From: Gemmatimonadota bacterium | GTDB taxonomy: Bacteria > Latescibacterota > UBA2968 > UBA8231 | Assembly: GCA_009841115.1 (NCBI GenBank) | Contig: VXML01000054.1 | Coordinates: 1-40,736, forward strand | Direction: 5' to 3' | DNA: 40,736 nt | Part shown: in pieces, positions 39,250 to 40,736 of the stretch | Layout of the letters: every line of letters starts with the position of its first letter | How positions within the stretch are numbered: the first letter of the stretch is position 1 | Notes under the pieces: model-generated | Database searches by the model: none | The model's input: only the letters and a program-made list of their open reading frames with translations | What the model was told of the DNA's origin: nothing | Program-made: the position numbers and the translations under genes

Positions 39250-40263
39250 CTATATTCCCAAGTACAGATCTCGTCCTTCGGCCAGTGCAGCGATTTTGCG
39301 GTCGGCGATGGAGCGTTTGAGCATCCAAAAGCCGCAGTCTGGGTGGATGAAGCGGATGCGGTCGGGTCCAGCGGCGGCAGCAGCGGCTTCTATGCGGCGG
39401 GCGACCTCTTCGGCTGTCTCGATGTGGTTGACCTTGATGTCGATTACGCCGAGGCCGAGGCCGATGCGCGAGTCGATTTGTCGCAGAGCGTTCAGGTCGC
39501 TTGCCGGGCGGTGGGCGAGTTCGAGGACCAAGTGATCGGCGCGCAGTTCGTTGAGAAAGTCGATCAGGGCGCGCCACTCGCCCTGCTGGATGGTCTGGCC
39601 GCCGTAGTTGCCAAAGCAGAAGTGAACGGCCTTTTGGGTGCCTGTGTCGATGCTGTCGAGTACGGCGTTGATGGCGCGGGCTGCGAGGGGGCCGTCGGCT
39701 GGGTTGCCGGGGATGTTGGCCTCGTCGATTTGGACGCAGGCGCAGGGCAGGCCGCGGACTTGGTCGGCGAGGACGTGGGCAACGGCCATCAGTAGGGCTT
39801 CAAAGTTACCGTAGTGGTGATCGAGGAGGGTGCGGGCCAGCATGTAGGGGCTGGTCAGGGTGAACTTGAAGGGGCCACCGGCCACGGCGGCGGCGCGGGT
39901 GCAATCGGCGAGCAGGTCGAGGCTGCCCGCGCCGAGTTCGGTTTCCACCACGGCCGCGGGCTTGGCCCGGAAGCCCATGCTTTGTTTGGCGGCGAACTCC
40001 TCGGCCTCGCGGCGGCCAAATTCCGCGCGGATGCCGCCCATGGGCCGGACGAAGTACTCGATCATGCCGTTGGTGTCTGGGTGGTTGATGTCGAAGCGGT
40101 ACAGCTCGCCGTCGGTGGGCAGGTCGATGCCGGCTTGGCGCTGGGTGTCGAATACTACGCGGGTGGCATCGACGAGGGCCTGCTCGGAGGGCAGGGCTTG
40201 GAGCCAGTCCGGGATGGGATAGGAGCCGACGGTCGTGGTTTGGATAGTAGGTGTGTTGGACAT
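39250..40263 (-). CDS. Cobalamin-independent methionine synthase C-terminal-domain-like protein
   Basis: 337-aa MetE-C/MetE-like barrel without the N-terminal domain. TTTVGSYPIPDWL start, CVQIDEANI (Glu), KAVHFCFGNYGG (H-x-C zinc ligands) and RFIHPDCGFWML (zinc Cys) match. Such single-domain proteins act as methionine synthases using unusual methyl donors, or as other thiol methyltransferases. ATG 40263 has no clear ribosome site. The 200-nt gap 40264-40463 shows nothing further. Confidence 0.87.
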   Translation of the reverse strand: MSNTPTIQTTTVGSYPIPDWLQALPSEQALVDATRVVFDTQRQAGIDLPTDGELYRFDINHPDTNGMIEYFVRPMGGIRAEFGRREAEEFAAKQSMGFRAKPAAVVETELGAGSLDLLADCTRAAAVAGGPFKFTLTSPYMLARTLLDHHYGNFEALLMAVAHVLADQVRGLPCACVQIDEANIPGNPADGPLAARAINAVLDSIDTGTQKAVHFCFGNYGGQTIQQGEWRALIDFLNELRADHLVLELAHRPASDLNALRQIDSRIGLGLGVIDIKVNHIETAEEVARRIEAAAAAAGPDRIRFIHPDCGFWMLKRSIADRKIAALAEGRDLYLGI

Positions 40264-40463
40264 GATTGGCTACGATAAGGGCTCGGCGGCGGCAGCGCAA
40301 CAAGGACTAGCGCCGCCGAGCCGGGAACCGAGGACTTGTCCGGCGATACGAGCCAAGCGAAGTCAGACAGGGTATAGGTAAGCACAGGGGACAGTCCCTA
40401 TGGGATCGCTAGCATCTACAACTGACGTTACGCGGCATCGAACTGGTAGGAGCGACCGGCCGG

Positions 40464-40736
40464 TCAGCCGGTAAATGCCTTAAATGCCAGCCCGGCAATG
40501 GCTATGATCGTCGTGATCTGCAGCGGTATCACCCAGCGGTAGAGCCTGTCGATTTTGCCGTCGAGTGCCTCGCGGGTGGCGTCGATTTTACCTTCCAGCG
40601 CCTCACGGGTGGCGTCGATTTTGGCATCATTGGCGTCGATTTTGCTTTCCAGCACCTCTCGGGTAGCGTCGATTTTACCTTCCAGCGAATTGCGGGTGGC
40701 GTCGATTTTACCTTCCAGCGCCTCACGGGTGGCGTC
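40464..40736 (-). CDS. Hendecad-repeat coiled-coil protein with C-terminal membrane anchor, 5' partial
   Basis: The frame is open to the window edge; 90 residues visible. It is built from 11-residue units KIDATREALEG, varied as KIDATRNSLEG, KIDATREVLES, one short KIDANDA unit, and KIDATREALDG, then KIDRLYRW and a single membrane helix (VIPLQITTIIAIAGLAFKAF). The units are coded by a 33-nt DNA repeat. Hendecads form right-handed coiled coils. A tail-anchored filamentous or spacer protein is likely; function unknown. Confidence 0.75.
   Translation of the reverse strand, partial: DATREALEGKIDATRNSLEGKIDATREVLESKIDANDAKIDATREALEGKIDATREALDGKIDRLYRWVIPLQITTIIAIAGLAFKAFTG

Noticed and set aside
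40545..40736. Regular 33-nt repeats as a possible CRISPR array
   Set aside because: There are no unique spacers; the units are contiguous and keep an open frame, so they are coding repeats.
1..40736. rRNA, tRNA, CRISPR, transposase or phage genes
   Set aside because: I looked for these by eye on both strands and found none that I could support; a tRNA or covariance-model scan was not possible here.

Overview
This window looks like accessory chromosome from an uncultured, GC-rich, Gram-negative bacterium. Diderm features are an FKBP lipoprotein with a lipobox, several exported proteins, and a secreted metallopeptidase ending in a FlgD/type-A-like C-terminal segment. The mix of three phytanoyl-CoA-dioxygenase-like enzymes, aldo/keto reductases, a mandelate-racemase-type enolase, a sulfatase, a DUF6785-like membrane protein and palindromic intergenic repeats is what I associate with Poribacteria/Latescibacterota-like lineages. 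That placement is inference; no rRNA or tRNA gene was recognised.

Layout. 1-2951 (+): 5'-truncated enolase-superfamily enzyme, aldo/keto reductase, tandem DUF5069 protein. 2978-6353 (-): a nucleotide-themed run of UshA-like 5'-nucleotidase, Nudix hydrolase, nucleoside 2-deoxyribosyltransferase-like protein and nitrilase-fold hydrolase, the last two visibly AT-richer. 6603-10735 (+): a glycoside-hydrolase-like protein, two tandem terminators, then a complete ABC-2 exporter (two permeases and an ATPase). 10739-12459: FKBP lipoprotein (-), an inverted-repeat element, an exported hypothetical (+). 12580-17639 (-): a catabolic cluster of glycoside-hydrolase-like protein, aldo/keto reductase, amidohydrolase (GTGA overlap), PhyH dioxygenase and TIM-barrel isomerase. 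17941-20871: PhyH dioxygenase (-), SMP-30 lactonase-like protein (+) and a zinc MDR dehydrogenase (-), the last two sharing a CTAG stop.

20885-22949: DUF433/DUF5615 toxin-antitoxin pair, truncated AAA-ATPase-like protein, gamma-glutamylcyclotransferase-like protein. 22954-28242: PhyH dioxygenase, dihydroorotate dehydrogenase, zinc-less MDR dehydrogenase and a large multispanning membrane protein, with palindromic repeats between them. 28302-34467: a VapBC-like pair with a readable promoter/operator, an exported metallopeptidase, a PiT-like transporter, a methyltransferase, then a rearranged area in which a partial direct duplication flanks an RHH/PIN pair and an RDD gene fragment, ending in a DUF2281-like/RelE-like pair. 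34564-35957 (-): ECF sigma factor and overlapping anti-sigma. 36115-40263: sulfatase, hemB, SDR, MetE-C-like protein. 40464 to the edge: the 3' part of a hendecad-repeat coiled-coil protein with a C-terminal membrane anchor.

Functionally, the enolase, aldo/keto reductases, COG3618-type amidohydrolase, SMP-30 lactonase, dehydrogenases, glycoside-hydrolase-like proteins and sulfatase together suggest oxidative (non-phosphorylated) catabolism of sugars, possibly deoxy or sulfated sugars. Four toxin-antitoxin pairs, gene fragments and several repeat families mark it as a plastic genome.
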